NCBI GenBank assembly: GCA_030650265.1
Contig: JAUSEJ010000706.1
Span: 1 to 16,247, forward strand
Direction: 5' to 3'
Length of the DNA: 16,247 bases
DNA from: Dehalococcoidia bacterium
GTDB taxonomy: Bacteria > Chloroflexota > Dehalococcoidia > JACPQF01
Shown here in pieces: positions 1 to 7,300 of this stretch. Position 1 is the stretch's first letter. Every line of letters begins with the position of its first letter. Below the pieces are notes generated by a model that saw nothing but the letters and a program-made list of their open reading frames with translations, did not search any database and was not told the origin of the DNA. Position numbers and translations under genes: made by a program.

Positions 1-12
1 GAGGGTGAAACC

Positions 13-816
13 ATGGCTAGCGGACTGGTGCTCTACTCCAAACAAGACGGCATCGGCATCATTCGATTGAATCGACCCGAGAGGATGAATGCCATGACCA
101 ACGAAATGATCTATGAATTGAACGAGTTCCTGGATGAAGCGAGCCTGGACGATAAGGTTCGGGTAGTCGTCACAACCGGCAACGGGAAGGCCTTTTGCTC
201 CGGGACCGATGTTTCCAATTTGGGGAATGACTTCGCCGAGAAGAACGCTCAACGCCGTCTATTCGAACCCAAGCGCGACACGAGTGCATTCCCATACCCC
301 TGGATGTTCGTGAGCGTACCCAAGCCGACGATCGCCGCGGTGAATGGGGCGGCAGTGGGCATGGGCGCCGAGTACACGATGCAGTGCGATTTTCGCCTTG
401 CCGCCGATACCGCCCGCTTTGGTTTCATCTTCTCGCGACGCGGCATCATCTCCGATACGGGGGCGGGCACCTACCTTCTGCCCCGGGTGGTCGGTCTGTC
501 CAAGGCATTGGAGTTGCTTTATAGCGGCGACGTGATCGACGCGGAGGAGGCGCTCAAGATCGGTTTGGTCAGCAAGGTTGTGCCGCTGGACCAACTGGCA
601 GAGGCTGCCATAGCATTTGCCAGACGATTGATGGAGGGTGCACCCCTGTCGGCCAAGTGGTCGAAGGAGTTGACCTATGGCGGTCTGGGAAGGGACACTG
701 CTACCCATCTGGCGGAAACTAAACGGTTCTTGGATTTATCCACGAAGACCGCAGATCACGTCGAGGGGGTCAGGTCCTTCGTCGAGAAGCGCAAGGCTCA
801 GTGGAAGGGTCGGTAA
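13..816 (+). CDS. Enoyl-CoA hydratase/isomerase (crotonase) family protein
   Basis: A complete 267-residue protein of normal length for a single-domain crotonase. The family binds acyl-CoA in the cytoplasm and hydrates, isomerises or cleaves it through an enolate held in an oxyanion hole. Visible signatures are the oxyanion-hole segment around FCSGTD (61-66), the second oxyanion segment NGAAVGMGAE (111-120), and the C-terminal helix ending in RSFVEKRK...WKGR (254-267). Glu120 matches the first catalytic glutamate (Glu144 of rat mitochondrial hydratase). The second (Glu164) falls on Phe140, so the classical two-glutamate hydration mechanism is probably absent; Asp148, in the loop after FSRRG, is a possible substitute acid. 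This FGF-F-RRGI form is common among uncharacterised acyl-CoA hydratases. The ATG is preceded by GAGGGTG 5 bases upstream. It converges on the SBP gene. The family is certain; substrate and exact reaction are not predictable. Confidence 0.95.
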   Translation: MASGLVLYSKQDGIGIIRLNRPERMNAMTNEMIYELNEFLDEASLDDKVRVVVTTGNGKAFCSGTDVSNLGNDFAEKNAQRRLFEPKRDTSAFPYPWMFVSVPKPTIAAVNGAAVGMGAEYTMQCDFRLAADTARFGFIFSRRGIISDTGAGTYLLPRVVGLSKALELLYSGDVIDAEEALKIGLVSKVVPLDQLAEAAIAFARRLMEGAPLSAKWSKELTYGGLGRDTATHLAETKRFLDLSTKTADHVEGVRSFVEKRKAQWKGR

Positions 817-846
817 GCTTTGCAGCAATACCAGGTACACGGAAGG

Positions 847-897
847 AGGCGAAGAATCTCGAACGCCAGTGGACAATGTGAGCGAGATTCTTCGCCT
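847..897. repeat. Perfect 15-bp inverted repeat between convergent genes
   Basis: The left arm AGGCGAAGAATCTCG (847-861) and right arm CGAGATTCTTCGCCT (883-897) are exactly complementary, with a 21-base spacer. The repeat lies between the crotonase stop (816) and the SBP stop (932). No T-tract follows on either strand, so it is not a standard intrinsic terminator, though it could form a hairpin in both transcripts. The GAAGAATCTC core resembles, from memory, a dispersed intergenic palindrome found in many bacterial genomes, so a REP/MITE-like element is a reasonable reading. The palindrome itself is directly visible; its nature is inference. Confidence 0.8.
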
Positions 898-931
898 GCA
901 AGAGCAGACACCGGACTGCGCTTTAGGCAGT

Positions 932-2545
932 CTACTTGGCGTGAGTTAGTGTTTCAAGGGATGCCCCTAGAGCGGTCATGCCCTTGATAGGTATCACCTG
1001 GCCGATTTTCGGACCAAATGCGTAAAGTGTGTTCAAATCCAAAACCGAAATAGCAGAGTATTGGTTGATCGCCATAACTGCGGCCTCAGTGGCCAGCCGT
1101 TTTCTCTCGCTAAGGTCTGCCGTAACAGGCACTTTCTCAATCAGTTCATCCAGTTTTGGGTTCTTGAAGTTCTTGGGAGTGCCTTGCGTGGAATGGTAGC
1201 CGTGCGTCATCTTTTCAAACTGAAAGATCCCACCTGCCGCGAGATTGCTCCAGACCCTATTCCATGATTCCGGCCCTCTGGCCCTGAAGGCCGCAAGCGC
1301 TGCATTGTACTCGATGGCAGCCACCGATGCATTGATTCCCACTTTTCGCCAGTAACCGGTTATGGCTGTCACCAGCGTGCTAACCGTGGTACCCCCTGCC
1401 CCTGTGTCCCACGCCGCTGTGTCGAATCCACCAGGATATCCCGCCTCGGCCAGCAGCTTCTTTGCTCCTTCGGGATCAAAGGGGTCGGGCTTCATCACGT
1501 TGGAATCCCAGAAGAAAGCGGTTGGCCGGACGTCGAATAGGACAGATGGCTCCCCGTATCCACTGAATACCTTGTCGGCGAGTTCTTTCCGGTTGATGGA
1601 GAGAGACATAGCCTTGCGTACCCTGACATCATTGAAGGCGTATTTTTCTGGATTATTCAGATCCCAGAACGGCCACATGTAATACTGGGCCGCGCCGTCA
1701 TGGGTTATGGTTCGGAGGCCCGCCGCCTTGAGTTGAGCAATTGAGTCTGGCGCTACTTCGGCGAGGTCCAACTCCCCGGTCTTCAGCATAGCCACCTTGG
1801 GGGCTTCCTGAGGGGCATTCAGTAGAGTAATGTTCTTGAACTTCGGTACCGCTCGCCAGTGGCTCTCCACGGCTTCCAGCTCAAGACGGATCCCGGCCTC
1901 CCACTTGACGAACTTCCACGGTCCGCTGCCCACGGGATGGCTCCTGAAGTAATCATCGCCTTTCTCCTCGATATACTTCTTTGGCAGCACGGCCTGGCTG
2001 CCTCCGAAATCCGAGAAACCCTTAAGCAGCAGGAATTGCGGTTGCTTGAGTATAAGCGCAACAGTGAAATCATCCTTGAGATCAATTCTGTCTATTACAG
2101 CCTTCCAAACTACGCCGTCGGTATGAAGGGAATCCGGCGCCATTATTCGCTCCATGCTAAATTTGACGTCCGCTGCAGTGAGGTCGCTGCCGTCGTGGAA
2201 CTTGACCCCCTTTCTGATATAGAAAGTATGGGTCTTGCCGTCGGCAGATATTTCCCACTTCTCGGCTATTCCCGGTCTGTACTGTCCTTCCGGTGTCAGT
2301 TCCACGAGAGAGTCAAAGATGGGAACGCCCAGAACCTGGAAGGTATTTGGGCTAGATAGCTTCGGGTCGATCACAGACGCAAGGAAGTTTGCTGAGATGA
2401 CCAGACTGCCGTAGGGCTTAGTGCTCTCCGCTGACGTCTCCAACGCCGTCGGTGACGATGGCGTAGAAGAGCAAGACGCTGCGAGAAGACTCCCAATCAT
2501 TATCGCTGGCAGTGCCAGTCCGCTTAACCAAGATAGTCTTCGCAT
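932..2545 (-). CDS. ABC transporter substrate-binding lipoprotein, family 5 (peptide/nickel type)
   Basis: A 537-residue protein of the SBP_bac_5 family (DppA/OppA/NikA type), which captures peptides, nickel chelates, opines or other small ligands outside the membrane for an ABC importer. A basic start (MRR), a hydrophobic segment (7-23) and a lipobox-like LAAS-Cys25 indicate a lipoprotein; a Ser/Thr/Pro-rich linker follows. The family signature is clear at 89-132 (YRPGIAEKWEIS..., FHDGS-LTAADVKFSMERI). Full family length indicates an intact binding domain. The ATG is preceded by GGAGG nine bases upstream, immediately after the radical SAM stop 15 bases away, so the two genes are almost certainly co-transcribed and probably co-translated. 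No permease or ATPase gene lies in the window. It therefore either uses a transporter encoded elsewhere or acts as a ligand sensor or scavenger. The ligand cannot be predicted. Confidence 0.92.
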   Translation of the reverse strand: MRRLSWLSGLALPAIMIGSLLAASCSSTPSSPTALETSAESTKPYGSLVISANFLASVIDPKLSSPNTFQVLGVPIFDSLVELTPEGQYRPGIAEKWEISADGKTHTFYIRKGVKFHDGSDLTAADVKFSMERIMAPDSLHTDGVVWKAVIDRIDLKDDFTVALILKQPQFLLLKGFSDFGGSQAVLPKKYIEEKGDDYFRSHPVGSGPWKFVKWEAGIRLELEAVESHWRAVPKFKNITLLNAPQEAPKVAMLKTGELDLAEVAPDSIAQLKAAGLRTITHDGAAQYYMWPFWDLNNPEKYAFNDVRVRKAMSLSINRKELADKVFSGYGEPSVLFDVRPTAFFWDSNVMKPDPFDPEGAKKLLAEAGYPGGFDTAAWDTGAGGTTVSTLVTAITGYWRKVGINASVAAIEYNAALAAFRARGPESWNRVWSNLAAGGIFQFEKMTHGYHSTQGTPKNFKNPKLDELIEKVPVTADLSERKRLATEAAVMAINQYSAISVLDLNTLYAFGPKIGQVIPIKGMTALGASLETLTHAK

Positions 2546-2560
2546 GTAACCCCACCTCCA

Positions 2561-3931
2561 TTATTTTACTGATGCAATGAACTGAGCCAGCCAGCTCTCC
2601 TCTTTCGGAACCACGTCGTCCATCCAGTTCCCAATATCGCCCGCCAGGGCTAACATCCCTATTTCTCCCGCGTATATGGAGTCAAGACATTCCAAGGGGC
2701 AGTACATAAGCTTGTTGTATTTGGAATAAAGATCGTATTCCAGCATGCCATCATGATGGGCTAGGGCAACGTCTAATATCAGATCCGTTGGTGGCAGTTT
2801 CTGTCTAAGTGACTGGTCGTTCCAATACACTGAGCCCGGTGGCAATCGCAGATTCCCAAATACGGGGATGACCCCCTGCTTGAACATCCAGCGGTTTGCC
2901 TCGATGTGAGCATCTCTGGACTCCTGCCAAGTCTCATAGCCATTGCGAGGGATTAGGCTGAGGCCGGCGATGATTTTGCCGGATACGTTGCCGACGCCAA
3001 AGATGTCGACCGCATCCAGAAGAGTGTCCAGCCAGCGCTCATGCGGGCTGTGTTCGGCCTTTCCCGGACACACCTCAGTAAACAAGTGGGGCTCCCAGAT
3101 CTCTACTTGGACATTAATACTGTCGAGTCCCGCATCCTTTAGCCGCTGCATGTCTTTCCGGTCTATAGCTTCGGATACGACAGTGAAATTAGGTTTGTAG
3201 GAAGCGGCGCTGGACAACCTTCCGAGGAAATCGAAATATATTCTGCCCTCGTTCACGCTGTTCCGGAACCCGCCCATCTCGAAACGACCTTCGATGAGTT
3301 TGATCTCCGAACTGAGAATCTTGTAGGCCTCGACCGTTTCATCCAGATTGATCGTTACAGGTCGGTCTAGTCCGACAGATCGTGAATCTTCCTGCGTCGA
3401 ATTGAAGTTGCAGTACTTGCATTGATCTCCCGAAGCGAAGTATTCGCAGTATCGGACAGGCATCAAAGAGAAGCAACGGCGCTTAGGGGAAATAAAATTT
3501 GAGACTGGCGTCCCCTTGCTGGTTACAGGCTCAGGTGTTGTTCGAGGCTTGGCATCAAGGAAGTAGACGTCCACATCCACCTGGTCATCGCCTTCAAAGA
3601 TGGCGAATTGGCCATTGGCCAACTCTCTAATCTCATATGGGCTCCTTGTGTTGATCCGGACCGAAGCCCCAATACCATTCTTGGTGCGGAGGGCACGGGG
3701 GCGCAGGATACGTCCATCCTTGAGTCTTGTTGGCTTTCTGTCCACTACTTCCTTTAGGGTCAAATCGTGATCGTAGCTTTGATAGCTGAAGTTCGTTCCC
3801 GCGCGCGACCAGTCACTTACCTTATCAATGTCTCCCGAGTCCCTCACACCGTGATTTAGGATCTCCCACTTGAGGATCACATCCGGCGGAATACTCGGGT
3901 ATTTCTTCCGCAATACGTCGATTTGGGTCAC
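2561..3931 (-). CDS. Radical SAM protein with non-canonical CX8CX2C cluster motif
   Basis: A cytoplasmic protein of about 456 residues from the GTG at 3931. That start is chosen because AGGAGG lies seven bases upstream; the ATG at 4000 (479 residues) has no ribosome site. Numbering from that longer form, the core is RYCEYFASGDQCKYCNF: Cys185, Cys194 and Cys197, spaced CX8CX2C instead of CX3CX2C, with an aromatic before the last Cys as is usual. Cys176 lies a further eight residues upstream. A GG pair in EMGGF (243-244) fits the SAM-amino-group motif, and SGKIIAGLSLIP (340-351) fits the glycine-rich strand of the radical SAM barrel. A second pair, Cys434 and Cys438 (CPLEC), could bind metal or an auxiliary cluster. 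About 150 residues precede the cluster with no domain I recognise. It sits between the regulator and the SBP in one operon. The radical SAM fold is likely; the reaction is unknown. Confidence 0.85.
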   Translation of the reverse strand: MTQIDVLRKKYPSIPPDVILKWEILNHGVRDSGDIDKVSDWSRAGTNFSYQSYDHDLTLKEVVDRKPTRLKDGRILRPRALRTKNGIGASVRINTRSPYEIRELANGQFAIFEGDDQVDVDVYFLDAKPRTTPEPVTSKGTPVSNFISPKRRCFSLMPVRYCEYFASGDQCKYCNFNSTQEDSRSVGLDRPVTINLDETVEAYKILSSEIKLIEGRFEMGGFRNSVNEGRIYFDFLGRLSSAASYKPNFTVVSEAIDRKDMQRLKDAGLDSINVQVEIWEPHLFTEVCPGKAEHSPHERWLDTLLDAVDIFGVGNVSGKIIAGLSLIPRNGYETWQESRDAHIEANRWMFKQGVIPVFGNLRLPPGSVYWNDQSLRQKLPPTDLILDVALAHHDGMLEYDLYSKYNKLMYCPLECLDSIYAGEIGMLALAGDIGNWMDDVVPKEESWLAQFIASVK

Positions 3932-3938
3932 TACCTGG

Positions 3939-3944
3939 CCTCCT
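3939..3944 (-). promoter_or_regulatory. Strong Shine-Dalgarno deciding the GTG start of the radical SAM gene
   Basis: The minus strand reads AGGAGG, then seven bases (CCAGGTA), then GTG at 3931-3929. Neither in-frame ATG farther upstream (4000 or 3973) has a comparable site. This places the true start 23 codons inside the longest reading frame. Confidence 0.8.
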
Positions 3945-4020
3945 GATTTTTCTTGTGCCTGGGACCAGTCCATGTTAGCAGAGAAAACGCTCGAACACAT
4001 CCGGAGAATTACCTATTCGA

Positions 4021-7000
4021 TTACGTATTCTCGGTACTGAGCGACAGGAGACCGGCTTCACTGACGCATCGGGTTAGGGCGGCGCGGGAGCCAATGCCCA
4101 TACGGGTGTATATGTGGTCGAGGTGACTGGCGACCGTGCGGGGACTCAGACCAAGGCGCACTGCTATCTCGGGCGTAGTCAGACCATCGGCAACGAGGAG
4201 CGCAATTTCGAGCTCACGTGCGCTGAGGTAGACTCCACCTAAGCGAGTCCAGCGAATGGGGGGCGGCGAAATGCCCAATCCTTGAAGCAGGCGTCGGGAT
4301 CGGTCGATATACCGTTGGGCGCCCAGGCTTTCAAATACCGACAGACTTTGCCGGGCGGCAGTTGCCGCTCCCTCCGGGTTTACAACAATCGCTGTGGTGG
4401 CTTGATCCAGGAGGGACCTTGCTGCCTCGAAAGGCATGCCTAAGGCGGCAAACGTTTCATGCGATCGAGCGAAGCAAGAAATTGCGGATTCGTGCTCGCC
4501 CAAGGCCTGCCGGGAGAGGCCCTCGGCTCGAGAGGCGAGGGCGGATAAATACGGTGTGCCGGTCGGACCTAACCCGACAAGCTTAGCGGCAGTTTCCATC
4601 GCCTCTTCCGGCTCTCCCGCCGCAACTTGAGCTTCGGCCAGTAGCATCAGCCCCATCGGCATGAACGGCGGTGTCAAACCCGCCGCAAGAGCTGATGAAT
4701 CTGTCTGGTGGATAAAACCTCTGGCAATGCCTAGCGCCCGCTCAACTTGCCGCCGGTCGAGAGCAAGGGCGGTCTCAGCAATTTCGACAAGGCTAAAGAC
4801 ATGCCTATCGGTCGCCGAGCCGCGACTAAAGACTGTCCTCACTTCGGAAACACAAGCACTGGCCGCCGGCAAGTCACCTTGAAGGGCAAGGATCATTGCC
4901 CGGCCGGCCAATGCGTTGGCCAGGTCACGAGGATGTCCCGCCCTTCGGGCAAGGCCAACGGCCTCCATGCCGTTTTGCAGAGATTCCTTCCAAGCGCCTG
5001 CCATGAAATTGGCGTCGGCCAAACGAAGAAGAAGGAAGACCTCCATAGCTGGTAGTCCCAGACGCCGAGCTACGGCCAGTCCACGTTCGGAATGGTATCG
5101 TATGAGATTGTGGTCACCAAGGCGCATGCCGGTCAGCACCACAGCGACATGGGCGTGGCAGCTTATGACTAGCTCTTGAGCTCGTTCGCTTACCACCAGA
5201 GCGTGAAGAGCGTGGGCGCGGGCATTGGCAACGTCATTTCGCCAGAGGCAGGAAATGGAGGCGACAAAATTGGCCTCGGCCTCGGCGCGCGGCGATCCTA
5301 ACCGGTGGGCCAGCACTAGAAGCTCCGCCGCGGAGTCTGCCATGCCCGCTACATTGCCGAGTCGACCGAGAATGTAGCAATGCGTGAAAAGTAGATCGGC
5401 TAGCTCTTGGCACGGCTCACGATCACCTAGCGCCAGTAGTCCCGCTCTTAGATGGGCATCTGCCACATCGAACTGGCAGCGATCCCATTCTGCCTGAGCC
5501 AACCGGCGACGGAGGCGAGCCGCAGCAACCGCATCATTAGCCCGTTCTCGCTTTGTGAGCGCCTCATTCCACACCCTGATTGCTGCACTTCCCTCGCCGA
5601 CTTGCTCCCATGCCTCACCCAATCGCTCGAGCAGCCATGGCAGAAGTGGCTCGCCCTTCGAGAAGGGAACGGCGAATCCAGCGGTGAAGCCACCGTTGCG
5701 GACCATGGTCAAGGCAGCAGCGTAGTACCTCGCAGCCTCTTCATTAGCATACAGAGATATCGCCCTCTCGCCAGCCGACAGCAGCGCCTCCAGAGCGTGG
5801 TCACCGTTAGCCTCAGGGCCGGCGCCGAGATAGTGGCGAGCTAGCCGGATTATATCGTCCGGGCGAAATCGTTCTATTGCTTCAATTGCAGCAACATGGG
5901 CGTGTCTGCGCACCATCTCTGGTAGCGCGGCGCAAGCGGCCTCCTGAATGAGCGGGTGGGTTATGCTGTAGGTCACGTCCAATCCATCCATCCCCTCCGC
6001 CACCAATCCAGCGGCTTGAAGATGTCTCAGGGTATCGAGAAGAGCTTCTTCAGCTAATCCGCTGCCAGACCGGAGGATGGTATGCGGTGTTGTATCACCA
6101 ATTATCGCGATTAATTCGAGGACATGTCTACAGGTCGGTGGCAGTCGTTCCAGTCGATCCAGAATTAGTCGTCGAACGCTTGGCGGCAGGGAAGGTGCCC
6201 CTTCCCTGTCGAGAATCCAGCCATCTTTCTCAGCAGGACCGTGGAACAGGCAACCGCAATCGATGAGGGCCTCGATGAGCGCTTTAATGTATAGTGGTGT
6301 TCCACTGGCCCGGGCGACGAGAAGCTCGACAAGATTCTCCGACACCTCTCCCTCCAGAACGCCTCTGACTAGTTTGCCCACCGCATCTCGTCCCAGAGGA
6401 GGGACAGCAACCTCCTCGCCCAACCCGGCCTGTTGTAGCGACGTCACCAGCCCTCGCAAGCCACGATAAGAATTCATGGCGTCGTTGCTAAGGGTGGCCA
6501 GCAGCAGTACTCGCTGGTCGGACAGGCCCCGGGCAAGGTAATGAAGCAACTCGAGGGTCGCGGGATCAGCCCAGTGCACATCGTCGATGAAAAAAGCGAC
6601 AGGCGCTTTCAGTGCCAATCGTTGGAGGAGGCGCGACACGGCGTGAAATAGGCGGGTTTTCTCGAGAGCCGGGTCGCCCAATCCTTCTGAGAAGGAAGGA
6701 GGTGGCAGCCGAAGGTCGCTGAACAGGCGGCCAAGATCTGGCAGTCCGGATACTAGAGCCTCGAGACTGGTTGCCTCCAGATTACCTAGCACGCGGCTGA
6801 AAGCGTCAAGTATCGGTGAATAGGATAGTCCGACTTCGAGTGGAAAAGCCCGCCCTTCGAGCACTTCGAATCCATGTTCCTTCGCCAGAGCGAGAGCCTC
6901 CAGCGCCAGGCGGGTCTTTCCTATGCCAGGCTGGCCGGTCAGGATGATTGTTCCACCCTGTCCTTGGGCGGCAAGGGTCAAGGCGTTTTGGAGGCGCCGC

Positions 7001-7098
7001 AATTCGTCGTCACGACCCACGAAGGGTGACGTCTTTCCCGAGCTCAAGGGCCATCGGAGCTCGGGATTTGTCTTACGACCTGCCTGACGTCTGTTCAT
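4021..7098 (-). CDS. Large ATP-binding LuxR-family transcriptional regulator (LAL/MalT-like)
   Basis: About 1025 residues. Numbering from the in-frame GTG at 7107, the order is: an AAA/STAND-type ATPase with Walker A GQPGIGKT (58-65) and Walker B FFIDDVHWAD (172-181); a helical TPR-like region (about 400-930) rich in Ala/Leu repeats; and a C-terminal LuxR/GerE DNA-binding domain (961-1020) with LSARELEIALLVADG and LSPRTVASHLDHIYTRMG. MalT/LAL proteins bind ATP and an inducer, oligomerise, and activate promoters through the C-terminal helix-turn-helix. There is no membrane segment. The ATG at 7098 is preferred because GGTGG lies five bases upstream; the GTG at 7107 has only a weak site. Its stop is 89 bases before the radical SAM start on the same strand with no evident terminator, so it probably controls, and is transcribed with, the radical SAM and SBP genes. 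The inducer is unknown. Confidence 0.92.
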   Translation of the reverse strand: MNRRQAGRKTNPELRWPLSSGKTSPFVGRDDELRRLQNALTLAAQGQGGTIILTGQPGIGKTRLALEALALAKEHGFEVLEGRAFPLEVGLSYSPILDAFSRVLGNLEATSLEALVSGLPDLGRLFSDLRLPPPSFSEGLGDPALEKTRLFHAVSRLLQRLALKAPVAFFIDDVHWADPATLELLHYLARGLSDQRVLLLATLSNDAMNSYRGLRGLVTSLQQAGLGEEVAVPPLGRDAVGKLVRGVLEGEVSENLVELLVARASGTPLYIKALIEALIDCGCLFHGPAEKDGWILDREGAPSLPPSVRRLILDRLERLPPTCRHVLELIAIIGDTTPHTILRSGSGLAEEALLDTLRHLQAAGLVAEGMDGLDVTYSITHPLIQEAACAALPEMVRRHAHVAAIEAIERFRPDDIIRLARHYLGAGPEANGDHALEALLSAGERAISLYANEEAARYYAAALTMVRNGGFTAGFAVPFSKGEPLLPWLLERLGEAWEQVGEGSAAIRVWNEALTKRERANDAVAAARLRRRLAQAEWDRCQFDVADAHLRAGLLALGDREPCQELADLLFTHCYILGRLGNVAGMADSAAELLVLAHRLGSPRAEAEANFVASISCLWRNDVANARAHALHALVVSERAQELVISCHAHVAVVLTGMRLGDHNLIRYHSERGLAVARRLGLPAMEVFLLLRLADANFMAGAWKESLQNGMEAVGLARRAGHPRDLANALAGRAMILALQGDLPAASACVSEVRTVFSRGSATDRHVFSLVEIAETALALDRRQVERALGIARGFIHQTDSSALAAGLTPPFMPMGLMLLAEAQVAAGEPEEAMETAAKLVGLGPTGTPYLSALASRAEGLSRQALGEHESAISCFARSHETFAALGMPFEAARSLLDQATTAIVVNPEGAATAARQSLSVFESLGAQRYIDRSRRLLQGLGISPPPIRWTRLGGVYLSARELEIALLVADGLTTPEIAVRLGLSPRTVASHLDHIYTRMGIGSRAALTRCVSEAGLLSLSTENT

Positions 7099-7168
7099 TC
7101 CAGCCACCTACCGAATGAAAACGAGTCAATCGGCTTCCACGCTGAAGCAGGGACCCTTAACGTTTGCA

Positions 7169-7197
7169 ATTATACTCCATTTAGCAGTCGCAATCCA
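7169..7197 (-). promoter_or_regulatory. Putative sigma-70-type promoter of the regulator operon
   Basis: The minus strand has a perfect TATAAT (-10) at 7174-7169. A TGGATT hexamer at 7197-7192 serves as a weak -35 (three of six matches to TTGACA), with a 17-base spacer. The expected start site near 7162 gives a leader of roughly 60 bases before the regulator. Only the -10 element and the spacing are strong. Confidence 0.5.
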
Positions 7198-7255
7198 TTG
7201 AAAATCATTGACCGGAGGAGTTTTGCCGCATTGAAGGAGTCAGGACGGAGTAATG

Positions 7256-7300
7256 AGGTCGTTCGTCGAAAAGCGCAAGCCACTGTGGAAGGGGCGTTAG
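7256..7300 (+). pseudogene. 3' remnant of a second crotonase gene
   Basis: Read on the + strand these 45 bases encode RSFVEKRKPLWKGR and a TAG stop. The last 14 residues of the intact crotonase (772-816) are RSFVEKRKAQWKGR: 12 of 14 residues match and about 37 of 45 bases by hand count, mostly with third-position differences. Upstream, in the same frame, only about six more codons (S-Q-D-G-V-M) are open before a TGA at 7232, so the body of the gene is gone. The stop codon overlaps the convergent exonuclease stop. The differing Pro-Leu versus Ala-Gln suggests a diverged paralogue rather than a fresh duplication. The match is directly seen; the loss scenario is inference. Confidence 0.75.

Noticed and set aside
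259..708. 149-residue minus-strand frame within the crotonase gene
   Set aside because: Overlaps an intact, well-conserved gene; no motif or start signal.
914..932. 6-bp hairpin (GACTGC / GCAGTC) just after the SBP stop
   Set aside because: Stem too short and no T-tract; not listed as a terminator.
3998..4000. ATG as the start of the radical SAM gene
   Set aside because: No ribosome site precedes it, whereas AGGAGG sits seven bases before the in-frame GTG at 3931.
3932..4020. Possible short precursor peptide upstream of the radical SAM gene, as in RiPP clusters
   Set aside because: The only open codons are the in-frame upstream extension of the radical SAM gene, with no ribosome site or leader/core-like pattern.
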